The position numbers were made by a program, and so were the translations under genes. Below the pieces are notes generated by a model. That model saw only the letters and a list, made by a program, of their open reading frames with translations, did no database searches and was not told where the DNA came from. A stretch of DNA of 64,000 nucleotides from Bradyrhizobium sp. 200 (lineage in GTDB: Bacteria; Pseudomonadota; Alphaproteobacteria; Rhizobiales; Xanthobacteraceae). Each line of letters opens with the position of its first letter. Position 1 is the first letter of the stretch. Shown one piece after another: positions 1 through 8,611 of this stretch. The stretch lies in the NCBI RefSeq assembly GCF_023100945.1, contig NZ_CP064689.1:3764001-3828000 (forward strand). The letters are read 5' to 3'.

Positions 1-292
1 CCGGATTCAGCTCGCGGATCATGCGCTGGAATCGGGCCCACACCAAAAAATCGCTCGGCAGCGGTTCGCGGCGAATGGCTGTGCGGTGAACGCCGAGCTT
101 GAGACGCGGGGCGATTTCCGCCAGCGCCTGCTCGGCGCGCTCGCCGCCGGTGAGGCTGTCGGCGATGATGCCGACGTGATGGCCGCGGTCGGCCTGGCCG
201 TTGGCGAGATCGAGGATATGGCGGAAAATGCCGCCGACAGGCGCACGCGTGGCATGCAGGATACGAAGCGGCTGACCGTCAACCAGAGGCAT
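1..292 (-). CDS. Glycosyltransferase (GT4/group 1 type), N-terminal part, cut by window edge
   Basis: The reading frame opens with ATG at 290-292 on the minus strand, immediately preceded in frame by a TGA, so the start is well fixed, and it stays open to the left edge (97 codons). The product begins MPLVDGQPLRILHATRAP and continues with VGGIFRHILDLANGQADRGH, the usual N-terminal Rossmann segment of group 1 glycosyltransferases (sugar transfer to polysaccharide or lipid acceptors), with the glycine-rich VGG loop near residue 20. It diverges from the Wzz/ExoP-like gene at 552, which fits an exopolysaccharide locus continuing to the left. Only the acceptor-side domain start is visible, so the donor sugar cannot be judged. 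Confidence 0.72.
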   Translation of the reverse strand, partial: MPLVDGQPLRILHATRAPVGGIFRHILDLANGQADRGHHVGIIADSLTGGERAEQALAEIAPRLKLGVHRTAIRREPLPSDFLVWARFQRMIRELNP

Positions 293-551
293 GATTCAGA
301 ACCAGCGCTCGCCGACGAGCACGAGCGCAGTAACCAGACATGGGATTCGAGCGGGTACGCTTCGCATTACTGGAGTCCTGAAAAAGTTGCCGCCCGATTA
401 AGGCCTTTGATGGTTAACAAAAAATGACCGCGTGCAATAGCCCGTGTTTGCGGCCCGCGAAATGGGGCAAATTAACCCAGCGGCAACCATAATGAAGTGT
501 ACTCGCGCCAGGGTTCGAGTGGACCAGCATTTGTGTCCGCGGGAGTGAGCG

Positions 552-2840
552 ATGCGTTTGGCGTTCTGGCGTGCAGGCAAGGACAAGCCGGTGGTGCAGC
601 GGGCGATGGCAAGGCCTGCACCTTCGGCTCCGAAGCCCGTTGCCGCAACCGAATCCGGCGACCTCGATCTGCAGGCGCTCGGTCATGCGCTGATGCGCAA
701 GCGAAGCTTGATCATCGTCCCGACGGTGCTGGTGCTGGTAGCGTCGCTGGCCGCGGTCAACATGATCACGCCCCGCTACAAGTCTGAAGCGCGCATCCTG
801 ATCGATGGCCGGGAGAATGTCTTCCTGCGGCCGAGCGGCGAGCGTAGCGAGGAGCGTAATCCGCTCGACGCCGAAGCCGTCACCAGCCAGGTGCAACTGG
901 TGCAATCGCGCGATCTGGCCCGCGAGATCATCAAGAAGAACAAGCTTGCCGAGCTCCCCGAATTCGATCCGGTGCTGCGAGGCTTCTCGCCGATCAAGTC
1001 GCTGCTGGCTCTGGTCGGCATCGGACGCGACCCGTTTTCACTGACGCCGGAAGAGCGCGTGCTGGAAGCCTACTACGAGCGTTTCACGGCCTATGCGGTC
1101 GACAAGTCCCGCGTCATCGTCGTGGACTTCCAGTCGCGCGATCCCGATCTGGCGGTGCGCGTGGCCAACTCGATCGCCGAAGGCTATCTGGTGTTGCAGC
1201 AGGATGCGCGGCAGCAGCAGGCGAAATCGGCCAGCCAGTGGCTGTCGAGCGAAATCGAGGACCTGCGCAAGAAGGTGGCTGAATCCGAATCGCGCGTTGA
1301 GGACTTCCGCTCCAGGTCGAGCCTGTTTGTCGGCACCAACAACACCACGCTGTCCAACCAGCAAATGGGCGAGATCAACACGCAGCTGAACAATGCCCGC
1401 GCATTGAAATCGGACTTGGAATCAAAGGCGCGGCTGATCAAGGAGATGCTTCAGGGCGGCAGGCCGATCGAAGCGACCGAAGTGCTCAATTCCGATTCGA
1501 TCCGTCGCATGTCCGAGCAGCGGGTGACGCTGCGCGCCCAGTTGGCCGAGCAGTCGTCGACCCTGCTCGACGGCCATCCCCGCATCAAGGAGCTGAAGGC
1601 GCAACTCGCCGATATCGATCGCCAGTTGCGCGAGGAGGCGAGCAAGATCTCGCGCTCGTTCGAGAATGACGCACGCCTCGCCAGCGGCCGGGTCGATGGC
1701 CTGACGAACAGTCTCGACCAGTCGAAGAAGCAGGCGGCTTCGAACAACGACCAAGACGTCCAGCTCCGCGCGCTTGAGCGCGACGCCAAGTCGAAGCGCG
1801 TCCAGCTGGAATCCTTTCTCGCCAAATATCGTGACGCGACCGCGCGCGAAAACATCGAGGCCACGCCGACCGATGGCCGCATCATTTCGCGCGCCACCGT
1901 TTCCAACACCCCGGCCTATCCGAAGAAGCTGCCGATCGTGTTGATCGCGACGCTGGCGACCTTGCTGCTCACCTCAGGTGCGATCGCGACCGGCGAGCTG
2001 TTGCGCATGACCGCTCCGCGGACCACCGGGGCGGTTTCGCCGGAAGCTGTGCGCGAAATCGCGCCTGAAATCGTTATGGCTGCTCCGCCGGAACCGGTGC
2101 GTGCGCCGGCGATCGCGCCCGAGCTTCCGGTGGCGCCTATCGTCGAAGCAGACGACATTTCCGATTCCGTGTTCAATCCCGAGCCTATGTTGAGCGTCCC
2201 CCATTTGGATGTTCCCCATGTAGACATCGCGGCGGAGATCGGCGAAGTCGAGCAACTCGCCGACGCATTCGTCAGCGCAGGCGCCGCGGCGCCCAAGGTC
2301 ACCGTGCTCGGTACGGCATCGAGCGAGAGCATCACGCTGACCGCGCTGACGCTGGCACGGCGGATGGCGCAGCAGGCGAAAGTCGTGGTCGTCGATCTCG
2401 TGGCATCCTCGCCGATGATGACGGCGGCGTCGGCCGATCCAGTCGCGCCCGGACTTGCTGAATTGATGCAGGGCGAGGCGTCGTTTGCGCAAATCATCAC
2501 CAGGGACCGGCTGTCGCGCGTTCATCTCGTCAGCGCCGGACGCCCCGGTTTCGACCGCGCACAGCTCCAGTCGCCGCGGCTCTCGCTCGCGATCGACGCG
2601 CTGCTGCGGGTCTACGACCATGTGCTGCTGGATGCCGGTTCAGCCTCCGATCTGCCGGCCGAATTGCTGACGTCGCAGGCGCGGGCTGTCGTGGCGCCCG
2701 AAGCATCGATGGCATCGGACGCGCGTGCGCTGATGTGCGACCAGCTCAGGGCGGTCGGATTCTCCGAGGTGACGATGCTGAGCAAACCGTGCGAGCCGTC
2801 CGACGCTGTCGAGTCGGGTCCGCACGTGGTGGCGGCTTGA
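552..2840 (+). CDS. Wzz/ExoP-like polysaccharide chain-length protein with degenerate tyrosine-kinase domain
   Basis: The 762-residue protein has the architecture of GumC/ExoP polysaccharide co-polymerases, inner-membrane proteins that set polymer length and assist export. There is a cytosolic tail, a first membrane segment near residues 53-73, a Wzz-type periplasmic region with long coiled coil (about 200-400), a second membrane segment near 460-485, an Ala/Pro-rich linker and a cytosolic C-terminal P-loop-type fold from about 575. In BY-kinases that last domain has a GxxxxGKT/S Walker A motif. Here the matching stretch reads LGTASSESITLTALTLARR, without the lysine, the Walker B-like LLDAGSASD is weak, and there is no tyrosine-rich tail. 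The ATPase/kinase function is therefore probably lost. A GGAGTGA ribosome site precedes ATG 552. CelD-like and NodB-like genes follow. Confidence 0.87.
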   Translation: MRLAFWRAGKDKPVVQRAMARPAPSAPKPVAATESGDLDLQALGHALMRKRSLIIVPTVLVLVASLAAVNMITPRYKSEARILIDGRENVFLRPSGERSEERNPLDAEAVTSQVQLVQSRDLAREIIKKNKLAELPEFDPVLRGFSPIKSLLALVGIGRDPFSLTPEERVLEAYYERFTAYAVDKSRVIVVDFQSRDPDLAVRVANSIAEGYLVLQQDARQQQAKSASQWLSSEIEDLRKKVAESESRVEDFRSRSSLFVGTNNTTLSNQQMGEINTQLNNARALKSDLESKARLIKEMLQGGRPIEATEVLNSDSIRRMSEQRVTLRAQLAEQSSTLLDGHPRIKELKAQLADIDRQLREEASKISRSFENDARLASGRVDGLTNSLDQSKKQAASNNDQDVQLRALERDAKSKRVQLESFLAKYRDATARENIEATPTDGRIISRATVSNTPAYPKKLPIVLIATLATLLLTSGAIATGELLRMTAPRTTGAVSPEAVREIAPEIVMAAPPEPVRAPAIAPELPVAPIVEADDISDSVFNPEPMLSVPHLDVPHVDIAAEIGEVEQLADAFVSAGAAAPKVTVLGTASSESITLTALTLARRMAQQAKVVVVDLVASSPMMTAASADPVAPGLAELMQGEASFAQIITRDRLSRVHLVSAGRPGFDRAQLQSPRLSLAIDALLRVYDHVLLDAGSASDLPAELLTSQARAVVAPEASMASDARALMCDQLRAVGFSEVTMLSKPCEPSDAVESGPHVVAA

Positions 2841-2854
2841 GGGAGATATAGCTA

Positions 2855-2958
2855 CGTCATTGCCTGCGACAAACGCGAAGCGTTTGCGCAAGGGTGCGAA
2901 GCGACGAAGCCATCCATGTTTCAGCAAGATGGATTGCTTCGCTGCGCTCGCAATGACG
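2855..2958. repeat. Dispersed palindromic repeat, copy A
   Basis: The element starts CGTCATTGCC and ends with the complement GCAATGACG. Inside it carries GCGAAGCGTTTG and GGATTGCTTCGCT blocks. A second copy with the same first ~60 bases lies at 14967-15078, and minimal versions lie at 24981-25017 and 46602-46642. It sits between the convergent ends of the ExoP-like and acetyltransferase genes, so it could also work as a bidirectional transcription end. Confidence 0.8.
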
Positions 2959-2971
2959 GTGACTGGGTTAC

Positions 2972-4156
2972 CTAGCTGAATGCGCTACGCAGCTTCTGCG
3001 CCATTTCGAGCAGCGCCGGATTGTGCTTGACCAGCCGCTTGGTGCGGTTGAGCCCCGACATGACGCTGGCGGCAAGCTTGCCGCGCTGGCTGAGCGGGAT
3101 GAAGCTGTCGAAGATCGGCTCGTCGTCCTTGCAGAACAGCCGCTTGTAATCGTCCGATCCGATGCCGAGGTCGAGCGCGCGATAACCCTGTCCGGCATAA
3201 TGATCGATGATGTCACGCATCAAGATCAGGCCGGGGCTGTATTTTGAATTCGCCGACATCGTGTAGGTATTGAACATCATCGAGAACCGATGGCCGTCGG
3301 CGACGCCGGCGAAGATCGCGATCACTTCCTCGTCGCATTCCAGCGCGTGGATATCGATGGCGTGCTTGCCGCCGCCGAGCGGTGCGGTGCAGGCGCCGCG
3401 GATGAAATCCTCGATGCCGGGATCGGCAAAGACATTCGGCAGCTTCTGTTCGGCCATCCGCAGCGGCTTGACGCGGAAGAACCAGTCGAGCAGCCGCACG
3501 ATGTCGGCCTCCGACGATGCAACGTGACTGCGATAGCCGGGTAGGGACTGCAGCTTGCGTTCCTTGCCCTTGAGGCGGCGCCGGAACGAGTTGCTGACCA
3601 GCGCCGCGGGCGCAGCGCCAGGCTCCATCACCAATAGCGGGCAGTCATTGGCCGAAGGCTGATGCGGCAGCAGCGCAAGCGGATTGGGCAGATCGCGCCA
3701 GCGAACCGGTTGCTGATGCAGCGCGAGGACGTCAGCCTCGGATCGCTGCGATATTGCCGATATCAGGCCCTCAAGATCGGCTTGCGTTGCGCTTGCGGCG
3801 AAATCGCGATCGAACAGCGCCATGTTGAAGGTGGAATGCTTGCCCCCCATGAAACTGGCGCAACGCGCGCCATAGGCGTGCCGGAGCGCGAGCGGGAGCA
3901 GCACCAGCGGGCGGCGTTCCGCGTCGTAGGCGACCACGATAAAGGGAACGAGGCCTTCGCGCTCGCCGACCTGCCGCTGCCAGGGACTGAGGAAGTCGAG
4001 CCGCTGATACGGCGTGAAGAAGGTTTGCGCGCCTTCCAGGCTGCGCCAGATGCCTTCCGCGGCAGTGAGGTTGTGAACGATGTCGATGCCGGCGATGCGG
4101 TTCGCCTTCGACCACGCATCTGCTGTTCCGTCTTCAATCGCGGCAGCCATGGTCAT
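2972..4156 (-). CDS. CelD/BcsL-like GNAT-fold acetyltransferase
   Basis: This 394-residue protein resembles the acetyltransferases of polysaccharide and cellulose loci (CelD/BcsL type, tandem GNAT fold). Typical features are the FFTPYQRLDFLSPW segment near residue 46, the SFRRRLKGKERKL block near 195, and the C-terminal SPGLILMRDIID followed by LDLGIGSDDYKRLF, which forms the acyl-CoA-binding half. It probably acetylates a polysaccharide precursor in the cytosol, though the substrate is unknown. ATG 4156 is used; an in-frame ATG six bases further in is an alternative. It is divergent from the NodB-like gene at 4288 and convergent with the ExoP-like gene, so it belongs to the same exopolysaccharide locus. 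Confidence 0.78.
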   Translation of the reverse strand: MTMAAAIEDGTADAWSKANRIAGIDIVHNLTAAEGIWRSLEGAQTFFTPYQRLDFLSPWQRQVGEREGLVPFIVVAYDAERRPLVLLPLALRHAYGARCASFMGGKHSTFNMALFDRDFAASATQADLEGLISAISQRSEADVLALHQQPVRWRDLPNPLALLPHQPSANDCPLLVMEPGAAPAALVSNSFRRRLKGKERKLQSLPGYRSHVASSEADIVRLLDWFFRVKPLRMAEQKLPNVFADPGIEDFIRGACTAPLGGGKHAIDIHALECDEEVIAIFAGVADGHRFSMMFNTYTMSANSKYSPGLILMRDIIDHYAGQGYRALDLGIGSDDYKRLFCKDDEPIFDSFIPLSQRGKLAASVMSGLNRTKRLVKHNPALLEMAQKLRSAFS

Positions 4157-4287
4157 CGCAGAGCCCGTGCTTTATGAAATTGTTTACAATTTGCGGCTTT
4201 GGCGGACCTTCGCAGGGAAAAGTCAACAAAGGGTAATACAATCCGGCCGCGGCGGGGGCTGCGCGACCGCATGTTGGGGGCCGGACG

Positions 4288-5340
4288 TTGACTTCGGATA
4301 TCGGAATTTTGCGGCGAGCCCGGATGGAGCTCGGCTATTTCAGCGGCTATTTCAGGCTGAAGCAGCGACAGACCGGCGGCGCCGGCGTCATTTTGCGGTT
4401 CGAGCGCGTGCGTCCGCGCGATTCCCGGCGGTTTCAGCCTAACCAGTGGCGTGAAATCACGCCGCAATTTCTCGACCGGACGATTCGTGCGCTGAAGCGC
4501 TGGAACTTCGATCTGATCACGATGGACGAAGCGTGCCGGCGGGCGGTCACGCTGCCAAAGGCCAATCGATTTGCCTGCCTGACCTTCGACGGCGGTTGCA
4601 AGGATGTCATCACGCAGGCCTATCCCGTGCTGTCGAAGCATGGCGTGCCCTTTACGGTGTACCTGCCGACCGCGTTTCCGGACAGACTCGGCGAAGCCTG
4701 GTGGCTCGCGCTGGAAGACATGATCGCGCGGGAGGATCGCATCAGCCTGGTGATCGACCGCAAGGAGCGGCGTTTCGCTACGGGCAGCACGCCGGAGAAG
4801 TATGACACTTTCGAATTTCTGACGAGCTGGCTGCGGACGTTGCCGCCGCCGGATCTTTCATTCGCGATCCACGACCTCTGCACGCGCTACTCCGTCGATC
4901 TCGCGGCGCTGTCGCGCGAGGCGTCGATGGACTGGGACGATCTGGCGAAGCTTGCCGCCGACCCGCTGGTGACGATCGGCAGCGCAACGGTGAACTATCC
5001 CGCGCTGTCCAGCCTGAAAGAGGCCGACGCGCAACGCGAGATGACCATGGGCAAGGCGGTCGCCGAGACCGCCTTGCGCCGCAACGTGAGGCATTTCGCC
5101 TATCCGTTCGGCGACCGGCAATCCTGGCGCCGGGAGCACGTCGTCTTGGGGCAGGAGGCAGGCTTCATCAGCGCGGTATCGACGATCCCGGGCATCGTCG
5201 AGGCCAAGGGAAATACAAATCTGCACGCACTGCCGCGCATCGCCTGGGACGGACGGCAGCGTTCGCTGCGCATGATGCGCGTGATGCTGTCGGGAATGAT
5301 GTTTCCTGCGGTCAGGCCGACCCGGGACAACTGGGTGTAA
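4288..5340 (+). CDS. NodB-fold (polysaccharide deacetylase-like) protein lacking metal ligands
   Basis: The 350-residue protein follows the NodB/CE4 pattern: strand 1 with LTFD near residue 101, YPVLSKHGVPFTVYLPTAF, an IGS..V..PAL motif near 231-240 and the FAYPFGDR motif near 270. In active CE4 enzymes the first motif is TFDD and the second H(S/T)xxH, giving the Asp-His-His metal triad. Here they read TFDGG (Asp to Gly at 102) and SATVNYP (Ala 233 and Tyr 237 in place of both His), so the metal site appears lost while Asp 101 remains. The frame opens at TTG 4288; ATG 4324 is a possible later start. A role as a non-catalytic glycan-binding or assembly protein is inference. Confidence 0.78.
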   Translation: MTSDIGILRRARMELGYFSGYFRLKQRQTGGAGVILRFERVRPRDSRRFQPNQWREITPQFLDRTIRALKRWNFDLITMDEACRRAVTLPKANRFACLTFDGGCKDVITQAYPVLSKHGVPFTVYLPTAFPDRLGEAWWLALEDMIAREDRISLVIDRKERRFATGSTPEKYDTFEFLTSWLRTLPPPDLSFAIHDLCTRYSVDLAALSREASMDWDDLAKLAADPLVTIGSATVNYPALSSLKEADAQREMTMGKAVAETALRRNVRHFAYPFGDRQSWRREHVVLGQEAGFISAVSTIPGIVEAKGNTNLHALPRIAWDGRQRSLRMMRVMLSGMMFPAVRPTRDNWV

Positions 5341-5341
5341 T

Positions 5342-5554
5342 CTAGGCCGCGCGGTCGGGCCGCGACATCCAGCTCACGATCGGCATCGCCGGCAGCACCC
5401 ATCCAAGCCCCGCCACGACATAGAAGATCGCCTGCAGCAGGCCCGAACTGGCCAGCCACGGCGTCTGGGCGATGGTCATTCCGAGTAGCGACCACACCAC
5501 GACCAGCACCAGAAGTGCGATGGTTCCGAAGAATTTGCGGGTGCGTATCGTCAT
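5342..5554 (-). CDS. DUF2842 family small membrane protein
   Basis: The 70-residue protein has two hydrophobic segments, one at [19 protein letters not shown] and one at [21 protein letters not shown], with a basic N-terminus (MTIRTRKF) and the closing MSRPDRAA. This matches the DUF2842 pattern of Rhizobiales, whose function is unknown. It is divergent from the heme A synthase gene and its stop lies two bases from the end of the NodB-like gene. Proximity to ctaA hints at a link with cytochrome oxidase assembly, but that is only context. Confidence 0.75.
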   Translation of the reverse strand: MTIRTRKFFGTIALLVLVVVWSLLGMTIAQTPWLASSGLLQAIFYVVAGLGWVLPAMPIVSWMSRPDRAA

Positions 5555-5683
5555 GGCGGATATGTGAGGCTCGTGGCGGGTTGCGCGCGGGAAGGGGCGG
5601 ACTATAAGGGGCGCGCCAATTCAATCAAGCGCGCCTTCGGGCGAGCCAAAACAGCTTTCAACACGGGTTTCAAGACGGGTTTT

Positions 5684-6772
5684 ATGACCGCTAGTTCCGC
5701 ACAGCAGGCCCCGCATGCCGCCGCCGTCAGATGGTGGCTGATCGTGGTCGCCGCGCTGATTGCGATCATGGTGCTGGTCGGCGGCGCCACGCGGCTGACG
5801 GAATCCGGATTGTCGATCGTCGAGTGGAAGCCGGTGACCGGCACGCTGCCGCCGCTCAATGAGGCGCAATGGGCGCAGGCGTTCGAGGGCTACAAGGCCA
5901 TCCCGCAATACCGCGAACTCAACGCCGGCATGAGCCTTTCGGAGTTCAAGACCATCTTCTGGTGGGAATGGAGCCACCGCCTGCTCGGGCGCGTGATCGG
6001 CGCGGTCTATCTTTTGCCGTTCCTGTACTTCCTGTGGCGCGGCGCGTTGGGCGCTGAGCTGAAACGGCGGCTATGGCTGATCTTCGCCCTCGGCGCGCTG
6101 CAGGGCGCTGTCGGCTGGTGGATGGTCGCCTCGGGCCTCACCCAACGGACCGAGGTGTCGCAGTATCGGCTGGCGACGCATCTGATGCTGGCCTTGATCA
6201 TTTTTGCTTCGATCATCTGGACGCTGCGGCGGATGACTGCGCGTCCGCAGCCCGTTGTCCCCCTGCTGCTGAAGGCCTCCGGGGTGGCTTTGCTCGCCCT
6301 GACTTTCGTTCAGCTTTATTTCGGCGCGCTGGTCGCGGGGCTGCGGGCGGGCAGGATGTACAACACCTGGCCCGAGATCGACGGCGCCTTCATTCCGTCG
6401 GCGGCGCGGCTGTGGTTCGAGGAGCCGTGGTGGCGCAATTTGTTCGACAACACGCTCACCGTGCAGTTCGAGCACCGCATGACCGCCTATGCGCTGCTGA
6501 TCCTGGCGGTGCTGCATGCCATCGACGCCGTGCGGTCGCGGGCCGGCGCGGCCGTAACCGGCGGCGCGTGGTCGCTGGTGGCAGCGATCACGCTGCAGGC
6601 TGCGCTTGGCATCCTGACGCTGCTGCATCAGGTGCCGATCGACCTGGCGCTGGCGCATCAGGCCATGGCGATCGTGGTGCTGACGCTTGCGGTCTTGCAG
6701 ACCGAACGCCTGGTTGCAGGCCGAGTCGAGCATCGGCAGAAACTGGTTCTGCCGCTCGGGCAAGCCGGCTGA
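5684..6772 (+). CDS. ctaA: Heme A synthase (COX15/CtaA)
   Basis: COX15/CtaA oxidises heme O to heme A in the inner membrane for aa3-type cytochrome oxidases. The protein shows about eight membrane segments, the family start [20 protein letters not shown], the [13 protein letters not shown] motif with a heme-ligating His, [10 protein letters not shown], and the second-half [10 protein letters not shown] and [16 protein letters not shown] motifs holding the other His ligands. ATG 5684 gives 362 residues, the usual family length. The frame is open upstream to 5564, but those 40 residues look unrelated to the family. An iron permease gene follows on the same strand after 150 bases. Confidence 0.93.
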   Translation: MTASSAQQAPHAAAVRWWLIVVAALIAIMVLVGGATRLTESGLSIVEWKPVTGTLPPLNEAQWAQAFEGYKAIPQYRELNAGMSLSEFKTIFWWEWSHRLLGRVIGAVYLLPFLYFLWRGALGAELKRRLWLIFALGALQGAVGWWMVASGLTQRTEVSQYRLATHLMLALIIFASIIWTLRRMTARPQPVVPLLLKASGVALLALTFVQLYFGALVAGLRAGRMYNTWPEIDGAFIPSAARLWFEEPWWRNLFDNTLTVQFEHRMTAYALLILAVLHAIDAVRSRAGAAVTGGAWSLVAAITLQAALGILTLLHQVPIDLALAHQAMAIVVLTLAVLQTERLVAGRVEHRQKLVLPLGQAG

Positions 6773-6774
6773 AA

Positions 6775-6789
6775 TTGAGTAATTCTAAT
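6775..6789. promoter_or_regulatory. Possible Irr-type iron control element upstream of FTR1 gene
   Basis: The sequence TTGAGTAATTCTAAT resembles an inverted repeat TTTAGAA-n-TTCTAAA with three mismatches outside the spacer. TTCTAA-type elements are bound by Irr in Bradyrhizobium, although I am unsure of the exact spacer. It lies 133 bases before the iron permease start and just after the ctaA stop, so it could serve the permease. The match is short and weak, so this is a lead only. Confidence 0.22.
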
Positions 6790-6922
6790 CTGCAGGCATT
6801 CCGGGAAGTGCCCGATTTGCAGGGGTTTCTTGTTGCACGACGCCCTTGACGCGTTTGTGTGGGGGCGGACCGCTTTACTTGGGTGGTTTGGAAGATAAAA
6901 CGAGCCAAAACAGGTTCGTTCC

Positions 6923-7732
6923 ATGTCCTCAGCATTCATCCAGGCCGCCGTCATCCTGCTCCGCGAGGGGCTCGAAGCCATGCTCGTGATCGCAGCGCTA
7001 GCGGGCTATCTGACCAAGGCAGGCGCCGCTCATCGCATTCAGGCGCTATATGGCGGCGCGCTCGCCGCCGTTGCGGCCAGCTTCGTTGCGGCCTGGTTGT
7101 TTGCGGTGCTGAACTCGGGCGATCACAGCGACGTCCTGGAAGGCATCATCATCTTGCTTGCCGCCGCGCTGATGCTCTACGTCAGCGGCTGGTTGATGGT
7201 GAAGCAGGATCCCCGTGGATGGCAGGATTACCTCGCGCACAAGGCCGATCAGGCGCTGTCCCAGGATACGGTGTGGGCGGTCGGCGCGCTGGCCTTCTTT
7301 GCGGTGTTTCGCGAGGGTGCAGAGACCGTTCTGTTCATCAATGCGCTGGCCAAGACCGAAGGCGGCTGGAGCGCGGGCCTGTTCGCCGGACTTGCCGCTG
7401 CGGCGCTTGGGCTTGCCGTGCTGTTCTATTTCATCAACCTGATTGCGCGAAAGCTGCCGCTGCGGCCGCTGTTCATCATCACCTCGGCGTTCCTGTTCGT
7501 GATGGCGATCAAGTTCATCGGCGAGGCGGTGCAGGAATTCCAGGAACAGGCAATCATCACGGTCACCGAGGTCAAGGGCTCGGCGTTCCTGACTGCGATC
7601 GGCCTCAATCCGTCCATGGAAGCGCTGTCGATCCAGGGCCTGGTGATCCTGTTTGCGCTGGCGACCTATTCGGTAGTCCAGCGCAACAACCGCCTGATGC
7701 GCGAGGATAAGGCAATGCGCGCGGCCGAGTAG
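6923..7732 (+). CDS. FTR1-family high-affinity iron permease
   Basis: This 269-residue inner-membrane protein belongs to the FTR1/EfeU family, which imports ferric iron. It has about seven hydrophobic segments and both family REXXE motifs: REGLE at residues 14-18 and REGAE near 130. The family partners EfeO and EfeB are not next to it, so it either works alone or with genes elsewhere. A weak TTCTAA-containing inverted repeat at 6775-6789 could give iron control. The gene is convergent with nadC. Confidence 0.9.
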   Translation: MSSAFIQAAVILLREGLEAMLVIAALAGYLTKAGAAHRIQALYGGALAAVAASFVAAWLFAVLNSGDHSDVLEGIIILLAAALMLYVSGWLMVKQDPRGWQDYLAHKADQALSQDTVWAVGALAFFAVFREGAETVLFINALAKTEGGWSAGLFAGLAAAALGLAVLFYFINLIARKLPLRPLFIITSAFLFVMAIKFIGEAVQEFQEQAIITVTEVKGSAFLTAIGLNPSMEALSIQGLVILFALATYSVVQRNNRLMREDKAMRAAE

Positions 7733-7741
7733 TTCGCTGCG

Positions 7742-8611
7742 CTACGCCGCCTGCCGATTGAGCCCCAGATAATCCAGCCCGATATCGAGCGCTGCGGAGC
7801 TGTGCGTCAGCCAGCCGGCCGAAATCAGGTCGACGCCGGTGGCGGCGATCGCTTTGGCGGTCTCGGCGGTGATGCGGCCGGAGGCTTCCGTGATCGCCAG
7901 GCCGCCGGTCATGGTGACCGCCTGCCGCAATTGCTCCACCGTCATGTTGTCGAGCAGCACGGCATCCACGCCGATCGCAAGGGCCTGTTCGAGTTGCGGC
8001 AACGTATCGACCTCGACCTCGATCTTGACGAGGTGGCCGGCATGCGCTTTTGCACGCTCGATCGCGGTTCTGACATCGCCGGCCAGCGCAATGTGGTTGT
8101 CCTTGATCAGGACGGCGTCGTCGAGGCCGAAGCGGTGATTGCTGCCGCCACCGGCGCGGACCGCGTATTTTTCCAGCGTGCGCAATCCGGGCGTGGTCTT
8201 GCGGGTGCACACGATCCGCGCCTTGGTGCCTTGCGCGGCCGACACCAGCGAGGCGGTCGCGGTGGCGACGCCGCTGAGATGGCAGAGAAAGTTCAACGCG
8301 GTCCGTTCACCGGTCAACAGCCCGCGCGCCGGCCCCTCGATCGCAGCGATCACGTCTCCCGGCGCCACGACGCTGCCGTCAGGCCGCTCCACGGTGAGCC
8401 GGATCGCGGGGTTGACGAGTTGAAAGGCACAGCGCGCGATGTCGAGCCCGGCTACGACGCCGGGCTGGCGCGCGCGCAGCTCCAGCGAGGCGTGCCGGTC
8501 GGCTGGCACGATCGCATCCGCCGTGATGTCGCCGGCGCGGCCCAAGTCTTCGAGCAGGGCGGTTCGAACTAGCGGCTCGTACATGAGAGGCAGAAGCGGG
8601 GTTAGTGTCAC
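7742..8611 (-). CDS. nadC: Nicotinate-nucleotide pyrophosphorylase (quinolinate phosphoribosyltransferase)
   Basis: NadC converts quinolinate and PRPP to nicotinate mononucleotide, the third step of de novo NAD synthesis. The 289-residue protein shows LLEDLGRAGDITADAIVP at the start, the ERTALNFLCHLSGVAT helix, RKTTPGLRTLEKYAV and GGGSNHRFGLDDAVLIKDNH, all hallmark substrate-binding motifs, and the closing SAGWLTHSSAALDIGLDY. GTG at 8611 overlaps the nadB stop in a GTGA junction, which suggests translational coupling; ATG 8584 is the alternative start. It is last gene of the nadQ-A-B-C array. Confidence 0.95.
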   Translation of the reverse strand: MTLTPLLPLMYEPLVRTALLEDLGRAGDITADAIVPADRHASLELRARQPGVVAGLDIARCAFQLVNPAIRLTVERPDGSVVAPGDVIAAIEGPARGLLTGERTALNFLCHLSGVATATASLVSAAQGTKARIVCTRKTTPGLRTLEKYAVRAGGGSNHRFGLDDAVLIKDNHIALAGDVRTAIERAKAHAGHLVKIEVEVDTLPQLEQALAIGVDAVLLDNMTVEQLRQAVTMTGGLAITEASGRITAETAKAIAATGVDLISAGWLTHSSAALDIGLDYLGLNRQAA

